Shown here in pieces: positions 1 through 7,094 of a DNA stretch of 11,442 nucleotides. The notes beneath the pieces were generated by a model. That model did no database searches. It saw only the letters and a list, made by a program, of their open reading frames with translations, and was not told where the DNA came from. Source of the DNA: Candidatus Amesbacteria bacterium RBG_19FT_COMBO_48_16 (GTDB lineage Bacteria > Patescibacteriota > Microgenomatia > CAZETR01 > Amesbacteraceae). Both the position numbers and the translations under genes were made by a program. Location: assembly GCA_001775555.1 (NCBI GenBank), contig MEXE01000034.1, forward strand, positions 438-11,879, given 5' to 3'. Within the stretch, counting starts at the first letter, position 1; each line of letters opens with the position of its first letter.

Positions 1-1392
1 AGAAACTGCCAGGTTGGTGGCAAAAAAGGTTAAGGTTTTTTGGAAGGCGGGAGAGGCGGAGTCCGGCAAATGACCCTGCAAAAACATAAGCGGCCAGGTG
101 ATGCCGGCAATCAAGCCTAAAAGTAAAATTACGGGGATTATAGCCCGACGAATTATCGATGAAAAAGTCATGCGACCGGAAAGGAGGTGGTGCAATCCGA
201 TTGAGGCTAATACCGCCGCTGAAAACCCGGTAAACACTAAAATCCTGGTGGCGGTGGCAGCTGAAAATAACGGCAGATGCGAGACAAAACGACTGACCGG
301 TGTGGGCAAAGCCAGAACCAGAGAAGTGACAAATACGAACCAGTAAAAGCGGCTAAACCTGTGTCGGGAAACAACGGTCAACAGAGCTAAAACCGCGACC
401 ACGGCACCGATATATCCGGCATGGTTGGTGTAGTTACCCGGTCCCCAGTAATTACCGGTGGCAGGGTTGCCGAAAAAATCGGGGGCAATCAAACCAGCCA
501 GTTGAGGCCACTGTAAAAACGTCACTTCAGAGCCGCCGGTCACCGCTTCGCCCGGACGCTGGGAATTGAGAAAGAGCTCAAAACCGGGAAGAAGCTGAAA
601 GGAAGCCAGGATTAACCCTAAAAAAACCCACGAGCTGAGCCGGACGACAGATTTTAGCTTGAACCTGACGGATTGGCCCTGGGACAGAAAAAGGACCCAA
701 AATTGAAGCAGGATAATAGTATATAAACTGATTTGGGGGTATCCCGAAAATATCTGCAGGGCGAGGATAAAACTTATGGCGGCTCCAAAGAACAAAGTCC
801 GGCCGGTGACAGTTAATTGCCTAGCCAAAAGCAGTAATAATGGTATAAAAGCCGCCACATAGCCATGAATACCATATTCCAGCCAAATGAGGTTGAAGCC
901 GGAGTAAGCAAAAGCCAGACTGCCGGCAAGCGAGGCAGGTTTTAAAAGCCGCAGAGAGCGCAGGAACAAATACATGAATAGGGCACCTAAAAACGGCTGA
1001 ACGGCGATAAACACCGACCAGGCCGCCGGAGCGGAAAGGACCAGAAACACAAAATTGGCCGGGTTGAGAACACCCGATTGAAAATTGGCCAATAAGGGAT
1101 AACCATTAAACATTAAGGGGTTCCAACTGGGAAAGAGGCCTTGGCGAAAAAGCGACATAGAATAAACTTTGAGAGGGTAAAAAAGGGAGGGGACATCGGC
1201 CAGAAGGGGATTTTTGACCGGGACACCGGCCGGAAAACCCGGCCATTTATAGTCCAGCCAGGGATAGTAAACACCCAGGACAAAATCGCCGGGGAAAGGA
1301 ATTTGGCCGCGAAGAATAGCCCTGTGGAAAAAAACCAAGTTGACAGTAAACAGAAAGAGGAGAGGCAATAGTAGGCGAAAGGTTTTGGTCAT
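1..1392 (-). CDS. YfhO-like polytopic membrane protein, 3' end cut by window edge
   Basis: The frame is open from the ATG at 1392 to base 1, giving 464 residues with no stop, so the C-terminus lies outside the window. It starts with a hydrophobic segment (about residues 7-22). A long extracytoplasmic loop follows, with PGDF (34-37), YYPWLDY (42-48), ADVPSLFYP (65-73) and SWNP...GYPLLANFQSG (89-107). After that come many hydrophobic helices. The WNP...G.P..A..Q pattern after an acidic first loop is what I know from the YfhO family (large GT-C-like bacterial membrane proteins, linked in Gram-positives to glycosylation of lipoteichoic acid). The substrate here is unknown. The ATG overlaps the stop of the upstream gene as ATGA (1389-1392), and that frame has a stop shortly upstream, so this start is well fixed. 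No Shine-Dalgarno is visible. Likely role, by inference: sugar transfer on the outer face of the membrane. It could be another GT-C subfamily. Confidence 0.85.
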   Translation of the reverse strand, partial: MTKTFRLLLPLLFLFTVNLVFFHRAILRGQIPFPGDFVLGVYYPWLDYKWPGFPAGVPVKNPLLADVPSLFYPLKVYSMSLFRQGLFPSWNPLMFNGYPLLANFQSGVLNPANFVFLVLSAPAAWSVFIAVQPFLGALFMYLFLRSLRLLKPASLAGSLAFAYSGFNLIWLEYGIHGYVAAFIPLLLLLARQLTVTGRTLFFGAAISFILALQIFSGYPQISLYTIILLQFWVLFLSQGQSVRFKLKSVVRLSSWVFLGLILASFQLLPGFELFLNSQRPGEAVTGGSEVTFLQWPQLAGLIAPDFFGNPATGNYWGPGNYTNHAGYIGAVVAVLALLTVVSRHRFSRFYWFVFVTSLVLALPTPVSRFVSHLPLFSAATATRILVFTGFSAAVLASIGLHHLLSGRMTFSSIIRRAIIPVILLLGLIAGITWPLMFLQGHLPDSASPAFQKTLTFFATNLAVS

Positions 1393-2873
1393 CTGACAAA
1401 AGCGCGTTGCTCTACAATAGCATCATCAGAGTGGTATTGGGAAATTACCGGGCCGAAATTCTGTTCTACCAGTTGAAGCCATGAGGATAGTCTGCCGGGT
1501 TGATCGTCGTCGGGTTCGTAAAGGTTGAAGAAGTAGCGGCTGGTTTTCAGCTCCCCCGGAGAAAAACCGGACGTGGCTTCGGGATAATAACCGTAACGCG
1601 ATCCGGCGTACCAGGTGAAGTAGTAATTCCAAGCGTCATCCTGAAAGTAAGGGATGGTGTAAATCCAGACAGCAAAGGCTTGGCCTGAGGTCTGATGATA
1701 TAACCAGTCAACCAAATTTTTCCGATCCTGATGGGTAATTAAATTAGAGGTACCAACGGGAGTTAATGCCAAATGAGGAGTGAGAAAATTCGTCCAGTGA
1801 TAAAAATTTAGCCCAATAATAAACAACAACAGGGGAACGGACAAAAGACGGGGAAGCAGAGCCAAACCCTGGGAAAAAAGGACTAGAAAAAGCGGCAGTA
1901 AGGGAAAAAAGAAAAAGCCAATGGCGCCGCGACGAAAAAGACAGGTAGCGAGAAAAAAGGTGCCGATGTATAGTAGTAAGAATTGATACGGAGGAGATCT
2001 TCGGATGATAACTAGAAAGAGAGATAATGCGGCTAGCATAGCGGCAATCCAACTGTAGGGAAAGGAAGCTAAATTGACAAGTTCGGCAAAAAGAATCCGC
2101 CAGTTGTAAATTATAACCGGTAAAGACAGGCCTAGACCGGCTGAAGCCGATTGCCCCAGTCCAATGACGGATTTGGAAATCACAAAATCATGACGGAGTT
2201 CAAATAAGACCAGGGGCGAATGGGGCAGAAGGAAAGCCAGAGCGGAAATTACAATCAATCTGCGGTTGAGGTGCCGGAAGGAATGGGAAAGGAAGAAAAT
2301 GACGGCCAAAGCGAAATAAAGATACAGGCCAATGGCCCCATGCAACTCGGCGATTAAGGAGGCCAGAAACGCCGCGGCCGGTAAAAAACGGGGGCGGCGG
2401 CAAAAAACTTGATACAAACACCAGGTAAAAACCAGTGAAAGGGGTAAAACGGGAGTGACGTTACTTAGCCACCGGGCAGAGCTAGACAGGCCGTAAGAGA
2501 TTGAATAGAGGAGGCTGGAGACTAAAGCAGTTTTGGGGCCAAAAAGTTGCCGGGCCAGAAGCCAGAGGAAAAAAACTCCGGCTTGAGCTAACACGGCCTG
2601 AAAAACGCCGGCAACGGCTGGATCGCCTTTGCCAACAAAAAAGCTTGGAGTCATGAGCCAATAAAAAAGCGGCCCGTGCCAGATACCGTCGGCGTCGGTG
2701 GAATGGCCTAAAAGAGAGATCCGGCCCTCGTACCAGATATTCCAGATGGCTTGAGCATGCATCCCTTGATCTCGATGAACTTGGAGATCGTACGGCAAGC
2801 GCCAGAGACGGGGAATAAGACCCAGAAGAAAAATGCCCAGGAGAAGCAGGATTTCACGCCGGGACAGATTCAT
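1389..2873 (-). CDS. GT-C glycosyltransferase, PMT_2 / ArnT-like (GT39/GT83 type)
   Basis: A 494-residue polytopic protein. The N-terminal helix (about 8-22) is followed by a first extracytoplasmic loop with an acidic DQG motif (35-37) and then HGPLFYW (66-72). This is the arrangement of the PMT_2 superfamily, where the loop-1 aspartate serves catalysis and an H-P-L-Y/F-Y-W motif follows. Roughly ten further hydrophobic segments run to about residue 365. The C-terminal part of roughly 120 residues is polar and aromatic (WNYYFTWYAGSRYGYYP and after) and looks like an extracytoplasmic domain. Family members use polyprenyl-phosphate sugars to glycosylate lipids or proteins outside the membrane; acceptor and sugar cannot be read here. 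Its first 20 bases overlap the end of the upstream GT-C gene, and its TGA overlaps the next ATG, which suggests translational coupling. No clear Shine-Dalgarno; a weak AAGG lies too close to the ATG. Confidence 0.9.
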   Translation of the reverse strand: MNLSRREILLLLGIFLLGLIPRLWRLPYDLQVHRDQGMHAQAIWNIWYEGRISLLGHSTDADGIWHGPLFYWLMTPSFFVGKGDPAVAGVFQAVLAQAGVFFLWLLARQLFGPKTALVSSLLYSISYGLSSSARWLSNVTPVLPLSLVFTWCLYQVFCRRPRFLPAAAFLASLIAELHGAIGLYLYFALAVIFFLSHSFRHLNRRLIVISALAFLLPHSPLVLFELRHDFVISKSVIGLGQSASAGLGLSLPVIIYNWRILFAELVNLASFPYSWIAAMLAALSLFLVIIRRSPPYQFLLLYIGTFFLATCLFRRGAIGFFFFPLLPLFLVLFSQGLALLPRLLSVPLLLFIIGLNFYHWTNFLTPHLALTPVGTSNLITHQDRKNLVDWLYHQTSGQAFAVWIYTIPYFQDDAWNYYFTWYAGSRYGYYPEATSGFSPGELKTSRYFFNLYEPDDDQPGRLSSWLQLVEQNFGPVISQYHSDDAIVEQRAFVR

Positions 2874-4032
2874 GCCTTAAAATCTGCCAAACGGTAACTG
2901 CCGCCGTGCCGGCAAAAAGTCCACGAACAATCGAGATGAAATCATCGGGTAATAAGAGGCGGAGGTTTGATCCGAATAGACCAAAGCTCAAAGACTGATC
3001 AAACGAAAAAATAATCATTATGAATCCAGCCAGCAGTGCCAGGAGGGGAAGACGGGTTTTAGGCAACAAGGCAAAACTCATAGTCAAAAGGGGAGTGGCC
3101 CAGGTAAACCACTGGGGGTGGAAATGGGTGACAGAGAAAAACAGCAGCAATACAGCTAAAAACCATCCCCAAAGGGGGAGATCCCGGGGACGAAAATGAT
3201 TCCACCAGGCAAAAACCGAATAAACAACCGCAAATAATGGGAGTAATTGCGAGCCGGAGACGGGGATGCCGGCATAAAACATTTTTTCGGATTGGGCCGC
3301 AAATAAGGCGTAATGGCGAAATCCCCATGAAGGCAAATACGGAAGCAGTATCACCAAATAAGCGGCCAGGCCGGAAATTATATTTTTGATTTTTGATCCG
3401 GGGAGAAAAAATAACAGTAACAAAGGAAACGGCTTGAAGCCGGCGCCGATTCCGAGAGTAACAGCGGCCAACAGCGGTTTTTTGTCTGCAAAATAGACAG
3501 CAAGAAGTAAAAAGGCGGCTATAAAAATATCGAATTGCCCCATCATATAAGCGCTGTAAATGACGAGGGGGTTGAATATCCAGACCAGAGAGCCCAATAT
3601 TTTATTTTTATCCGGCAGTAACCGATAGATCAACCAAAAGCAGAATATATCCGCCAATAAATACGGAAGTTTGAGAAGATACAGAAGGAGAGGTAATCCT
3701 GAATCAAGCCTAGCTCGGCCTATATCGTAAATCAGGGTCTGAAAAGCCGATGCGGGATAGAGGGGGGAGAGGAAAAGATTAAACAAAGCGTGGGTTAAGT
3801 AGGCCAGGGGAGGGTAGATAAAAATAAAAATATTGTCGTAACCGAACGAAATAATTAATTTGTCATCCCGGGGCAGACGGCTAAGATAGTCATAGAAGTC
3901 AAACATCTGGCCGCGATGGTTTATCAGGTCAGCGGCCAGATATACAGCCCGGATGTCCGGATGCAGTGTTATGGGAATCAGAATAAGTCTTAGCCCAAAC
4001 CCCAGAATCAGCCAGGGTACAAGCTTTTTCAT
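2854..4032 (-). CDS. GT-C mannosyltransferase-like membrane protein (DUF2029/GT87 type)
   Basis: A 392-residue membrane protein. A short N-terminal helix leads to a loop with HPD (24-26), the position of the acidic catalytic motif in GT-C enzymes. YPPLAY (73-78) follows, then FNP (153-155), the GQFD motif (165-168) and a GAGFKPFPLLLL stretch (196-207). The NP...GQ.D...A.....KP.L...LG...K..P.LLLL pattern is characteristic of the DUF2029/GT87 group, which includes the polyprenyl-phosphomannose-dependent transferase PimE, and of the related PIG-M/PIG-V enzymes. The sugar is therefore plausibly, but not demonstrably, mannose. The start ATG overlaps the TGA of the upstream GT4 gene as ATGA (4029-4032). 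Its own stop lies 20 bases inside the following gene. The length is normal for the group. No Shine-Dalgarno is visible. Confidence 0.88.
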   Translation of the reverse strand: MKKLVPWLILGFGLRLILIPITLHPDIRAVYLAADLINHRGQMFDFYDYLSRLPRDDKLIISFGYDNIFIFIYPPLAYLTHALFNLFLSPLYPASAFQTLIYDIGRARLDSGLPLLLYLLKLPYLLADIFCFWLIYRLLPDKNKILGSLVWIFNPLVIYSAYMMGQFDIFIAAFLLLAVYFADKKPLLAAVTLGIGAGFKPFPLLLLFFLPGSKIKNIISGLAAYLVILLPYLPSWGFRHYALFAAQSEKMFYAGIPVSGSQLLPLFAVVYSVFAWWNHFRPRDLPLWGWFLAVLLLFFSVTHFHPQWFTWATPLLTMSFALLPKTRLPLLALLAGFIMIIFSFDQSLSFGLFGSNLRLLLPDDFISIVRGLFAGTAAVTVWQILRHESVPA

Positions 4033-5063
4033 AAATTCAGGAGGCGGGAAAACTCGTGATTGAATCGGCTAACGTCAAATATTTTACTCTTTTGGACAGC
4101 GGCCTGAGAGAGATTTTCAAGTTTCCCAGGTTGTTTAATAATTTGAAGTGTATAGTCCGCAAGTTGCTTCGGTGTATTCCAAAGGTAGCCATTCCGGTTG
4201 TGGTCTACTATCTCTTTGTGACCTCCGCGATTTGTAATAACTGGCACGCAACCGGCCGCCATAGACTCGACCACAGTGATACCGAAATGCTCCGTCCGGG
4301 TAGGATCGGTCTTTTCATCGGCCGAAAAACCGCTGGCTGACCAGAAAATTTTGGCTTGCGAATAGAGCTCAGCTAGCTGTCCAAATTCGGGATTGGTGAT
4401 TATTTTGACCGGCAATCCCCGAATCCGGCTTCGTAATTGGTTCAGATGACCGGGGGCGGTTCCCACAGTAGTCCCCCCGGCTAAGATTAGTTGCCAGCTG
4501 GGAAGGTGCGGACTAATTCTTTTAAACACATCAATTAACAGGGAATAGCCTTTGAGTTGGGTAAGCTGAGAAAAACGGCCGACGTAGATAATAGTATCAG
4601 TCTTTTTAACTGCGGAGAATTTGGCTGTGTCTATGGGCGGGTAGATAACCCGGCAGTTGACTCTAAACTCCTGGTCTATTACTTCTTTGGTAAATTGAGA
4701 ATTGGCAACGAAAGTGTAAAACCTGGATTTAATCAGGTTTGGTAATCTCCTGCCGCTGACTCGCTTAAAAGGGAATTGGAAATGGATGACGGTCTTTTTT
4801 GCCCAGGAAGTCGGAAGGCTACCGTCGGAAAGCCAGAAGAGGAGTGAATAGTGAATAGTGGATAGTGGATAGGGATTAGCGGAGACAAATTTTACGGTTG
4901 AAATATCTATCCCAAAGCGGTTGTAAATCTTGGCAGAAATGTTTTCGGGCCAATGGATGTCCACCTGCCAGCCTTTGTACAAAAGAAGTTTTACAAACGC
5001 GGCGGTATACCGCTCCCCTCCTCCCAGGGTGTCCCAGTAAGGATTATAAATCGCGGCTTTCAC
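4029..5063 (-). CDS. GT4-family (GT-B fold) glycosyltransferase
   Basis: 344 residues, soluble. The N-terminal domain begins KAAIYNPYW with the glycine-rich GGGER (14-18) typical of ALG11-like and other GT4 enzymes. VIHFQFP (92-98), NSQFTKEV (121-128) and YPPID (141-145) follow. The C-terminal nucleotide-sugar domain has VGRFSQL..KG (161-172) and ends with EHFGITVVE, the E-x7-E motif of GT4 (E258 and E266), then SMAAGCVPVI. The start codon is GTG; the conserved N-terminus begins exactly there and no in-frame ATG precedes it closely. It probably adds a sugar from a nucleotide donor to a lipid-linked glycan on the cytoplasmic face. A 30-base gap separates it from the upstream small gene. Odd feature: residues about 63-74 (PLSTIHYSLLFW region) are encoded by a tandem heptanucleotide repeat, so this loop looks like a recent insertion or expansion. 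Confidence 0.93.
   Translation of the reverse strand: MKAAIYNPYWDTLGGGERYTAAFVKLLLYKGWQVDIHWPENISAKIYNRFGIDISTVKFVSANPYPLSTIHYSLLFWLSDGSLPTSWAKKTVIHFQFPFKRVSGRRLPNLIKSRFYTFVANSQFTKEVIDQEFRVNCRVIYPPIDTAKFSAVKKTDTIIYVGRFSQLTQLKGYSLLIDVFKRISPHLPSWQLILAGGTTVGTAPGHLNQLRSRIRGLPVKIITNPEFGQLAELYSQAKIFWSASGFSADEKTDPTRTEHFGITVVESMAAGCVPVITNRGGHKEIVDHNRNGYLWNTPKQLADYTLQIIKQPGKLENLSQAAVQKSKIFDVSRFNHEFSRLLNL
4843..4877 (-). repeat. Heptanucleotide tandem repeat, AGTRAAT family, copy 1
   Basis: On the plus strand the units are AGTGAAT, AGTGAAT, AGTGGAT, AGTGGAT and a degenerate AGGGATT, end to end with period 7. On the coding strand this is an ATTCACT-type repeat encoding part of residues 63-74 of the GT4 glycosyltransferase. 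The same family occurs in another gene at 8844-8878. Confidence 0.9.
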
Positions 5064-5093
5064 AAGACAATATTACCATTGGGAAAGATCCGT

Positions 5094-5393
5094 TTACTCT
5101 TCATCAGGATATCTATGAGTCCAGGGATCAGGGGCAGTGTAGAAATCTTTGTTATTAGATACCAATACCCTCACAAGGGTAGCATCGACTCGAATTTGGG
5201 CCCAATGAGTTTGTTTCTCCTCAAAACCTCCAATCATAACTTTGGAATCGGGTCCAATTTCTTTGAGTATATGTAAAAGGTGATTAGCACCATTTTGGTT
5301 GAGACGTAAGATCTCACCTCGCATGTCTTTAACATGACCTCCGGATCCGGGGGGGTAGAATATTTTAGTTATTTCATCCAGGCTGGGGGCCAT
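5094..5393 (-). CDS. Small soluble orphan protein, function unknown
   Basis: 99 residues; I do not recognise the family. It has no signal peptide or membrane segment. It is mixed and fairly polar: a DEITKIFYPPGSGG start, a likely helix GANHLLHILKEIG (35-47), then likely strands KVMIGGFEE and HWAQIRVDATLVRVLVS, and an acidic tail PWTHRYPDEE. The balanced alternation of helix and strand looks like a genuine fold, not an antisense shadow. It fills the interval between the GT2 stop (5398) and the GT4 start (5063), starting 4 bases after the former. GC over 5101-5340 is about 41%, against about 50% in sampled neighbours, so it may be a later arrival. The ATG has no Shine-Dalgarno but sits 6 bases after a TAGAAT box. 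A role in the glycan pathway is only implied by position. Confidence 0.65.
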   Translation of the reverse strand: MAPSLDEITKIFYPPGSGGHVKDMRGEILRLNQNGANHLLHILKEIGPDSKVMIGGFEEKQTHWAQIRVDATLVRVLVSNNKDFYTAPDPWTHRYPDEE

Positions 5394-5397
5394 GAAG

Positions 5398-6180
5398 TCA
5401 TTCTACTATCAAGCGCGATGTTTGCAAGCGCGGGTTATGTTGGAGTTCCCAGAGGCGGGCGTAAATAATGAACATGTTGAAAACCTGAAACAATCCGTCA
5501 ATAACCCCGCGTGTTCCGTCACGCCAGGCTGAAAGTTTGATGAAGCGATGCCAGAATTCACTTAACATGACGCGAATAAATCTCCAAACGGCTACTGGAG
5601 GGTGCAAATTTTCAAGTCTCAGCCTGGCTTCATGACCGGTAAAAAGAATTGTCTTATCCACCATGGAAGCCAGATCACGATGAGAAAAGTGGACGAGCGG
5701 ATTGACTAATTTACCCAAAGTACCGGTATACACCGGCTCCTCGTGCAGAGGATGCTGCCAATACCGGAGATGAGGTTTGTGAAATAACCGGATTACATAG
5801 TCATTCCCCCAACCGCCGAAAAACAGAGGCTGACCTAAAAAGATATTCTGCCGCGGGATGGCGTAAGCAGAATGAGTCGAGCGTCGGGAAATAACCTGCA
5901 GGATTTCCTGGCGCAGGAGAGGGCCAATGCGTTCGTCAGCATCCAGAAACAATACCCAGTCGGCGGCCGGGGAGACTGCCTTTAAACCATCGTTTTTGCG
6001 TTGGGAATAGTCCGCACCTTTAGTCCTGACAATTTTGGCTGCGTGGGATTTGGCCATACTGACGGTAGCATCGGTACTGGCATTGTCTACGACGATAATC
6101 TCATCGGCAAAACGAGCGGAAACCAGGCAATCTGTAATCATAGCCTCCTCGTTTTTTACGGGAATAATTATTGAAAGCAT
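5398..6180 (-). CDS. GT2 glycosyltransferase, WaaE/KdtX-like
   Basis: 260 residues of GT-A fold. MLSIIIPVKNEE opens the Rossmann-like donor domain, VDNASTD (31-37) binds the nucleotide, and FLDADE (78-83) carries the metal-binding DAD (80-82). R110-N112, the GGWGNDYVIRLF stretch (122-133) and HPLHEEP (143-149) are the features I associate with the WaaE/KdtX-like lipopolysaccharide-core subgroup of family 2. The C-terminal part (about 195-245) is amphipathic to hydrophobic (FIRVMLSEFW, FQVFNMFIIY) and could bind the membrane. It should act on the cytoplasmic face on a lipid-linked acceptor, with donor unknown. It starts 5 bases after the stop of the preceding GT2 gene, without a Shine-Dalgarno. 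It is a clear paralogue of the GT2 at 7091-7993, sharing DADE, the N-I/L-F/I-G and DYV.RLF motifs and the RDG...Q.F...WE tail. Confidence 0.93.
   Translation of the reverse strand: MLSIIIPVKNEEAMITDCLVSARFADEIIVVDNASTDATVSMAKSHAAKIVRTKGADYSQRKNDGLKAVSPAADWVLFLDADERIGPLLRQEILQVISRRSTHSAYAIPRQNIFLGQPLFFGGWGNDYVIRLFHKPHLRYWQHPLHEEPVYTGTLGKLVNPLVHFSHRDLASMVDKTILFTGHEARLRLENLHPPVAVWRFIRVMLSEFWHRFIKLSAWRDGTRGVIDGLFQVFNMFIIYARLWELQHNPRLQTSRLIVE
5400..5427 (-). promoter_or_regulatory. Possible promoter for the 99-aa gene, leaderless type
   Basis: On the minus strand TTGCAA (4 of 6 to TTGACA), a 16-base spacer and TAGAAT (5 of 6 to TATAAT) end 6 bases before the ATG at 5393. Transcription from such a -10 would begin at or near the start codon. 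The boxes lie inside the 3' end of the upstream GT2 gene, so coding constraint could account for part of the match. Prediction by eye only. Confidence 0.35.
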
Positions 6181-6185
6181 GCTGA

Positions 6186-7094
6186 CTAAGATTGATACGA
6201 ACCCGCCCCCAGGTTATTGGTGTAATAATCCAAAACCGCCCGGCGCTGCCAGGGGCGGCCGGATAAATATAAATTGAGCGATTGCTTGACCAGCGACAAC
6301 TTTGTACGCAGGGGAGCATAGCGCAGACCGAATAGCAGACGATTTCTGGTAATGTAATAATCCTGAAGTGAGGACCCGACTCCTGTAGACTGGGCATTGG
6401 CGTGCCAGACGACACTTTGACAGATGTACATCAAACGCCAGCCGAATTTTCTTGCCCGCTGGCATAAATCGTTTTCCTCAAAATACAGATAATATTTGGG
6501 ATCAAGTAAACCGGTGGTGGAAAAAACCCGGCTCCTGATCAACATACAGGCCCCGGAGACGAAATCGGTCTCAATATCGTGGTCAAACTGGCCGGTATCT
6601 ACCTGATCTACACCACGATGGGAGGCGATTAAATTGTTCCAGTCAATGTTGCCGCCTGCGTACCAGATAACCCGGCCCAGGTCTTTTTTGGCGTACCGAT
6701 CCCGATGAAACTCATAACCGGGGGCAAAGTAGATCTTGGGACTGAAAATGCCGGCATTTTTGTAATTATCCGCTCCGGCGAGTAAATTGAGGAGACTATC
6801 TGGTGCGACATAAACGTCAGGGTTGACGATCCAGACGAAATCAGATTTATTTTCTAAAGCAAGTCTTATGCCAACATTGTTGCCTTCGGCAAACCCCAGA
6901 TTGGTCTGGTTGATTGTCAGATTGGCATTCGGGAATTTATTTTGGACGAGCTTGACTGAGTCATCCCAAGAGTTATTGTCGATGACATAAATATCAAAAA
7001 AATAAGCGCCATGTTTGACACGAGACAGAGACTCCAGGCACCGGGAGATATACTCGGCACCGTTGAAGTTCAGAACAACTGCGCTGATTCTCAT
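6186..7094 (-). CDS. GT2 glycosyltransferase, rhamnosyltransferase (WbbL)-like
   Basis: 302 residues from the start chosen here. MRISAVVLNFNG opens the fold, VIDNNSWD (37-44) and NLGFAEGNN (65-73) bind the nucleotide, and NPDV (91-94) stands in the DXD position as N-P-D, as usual for this subgroup. TDFVSGACMLIR (176-187), YFEENDLCQRA (204-214, putative catalytic acidic residues 206-209) and H231 follow, as in rhamnosyltransferase-like WbbL proteins. An upstream in-frame ATG at 7124 would add ten residues (MVETCPPAEI). I reject it because the family begins directly with the first strand, and because the ATG at 7094 overlaps the upstream TGA as ATGA (7091-7094), the junction seen elsewhere in this operon. 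It probably adds a deoxyhexose or similar sugar to the growing glycan; the actual sugar is not determinable. Confidence 0.92.
   Translation of the reverse strand: MRISAVVLNFNGAEYISRCLESLSRVKHGAYFFDIYVIDNNSWDDSVKLVQNKFPNANLTINQTNLGFAEGNNVGIRLALENKSDFVWIVNPDVYVAPDSLLNLLAGADNYKNAGIFSPKIYFAPGYEFHRDRYAKKDLGRVIWYAGGNIDWNNLIASHRGVDQVDTGQFDHDIETDFVSGACMLIRSRVFSTTGLLDPKYYLYFEENDLCQRARKFGWRLMYICQSVVWHANAQSTGVGSSLQDYYITRNRLLFGLRYAPLRTKLSLVKQSLNLYLSGRPWQRRAVLDYYTNNLGAGSYQS

Noticed and set aside
98..346. Plus-strand 82-residue open frame
   Set aside because: It lies wholly antisense to the YfhO-like gene, whose frame is open from 1392 to the edge with clear family motifs; the peptide has no recognisable features.
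1141..1371. Plus-strand 76-residue open frame, rich in Lys and Arg
   Set aside because: Antisense to the first extracytoplasmic loop of the YfhO-like protein, where the conserved motifs sit; its composition is the complement of that coding strand.
4843..4877. CRISPR array or direct-repeat attachment site
   Set aside because: Units are only 7 bases, contiguous and without spacers, and lie in frame within a coding sequence.
4953..5276. Plus-strand 107-residue open frame spanning the GT4 start and the 99-residue gene
   Set aside because: Antisense to the conserved GT4 N-terminus and to the better-fitting minus-strand 99-residue frame; no promoter or ribosome site seen.
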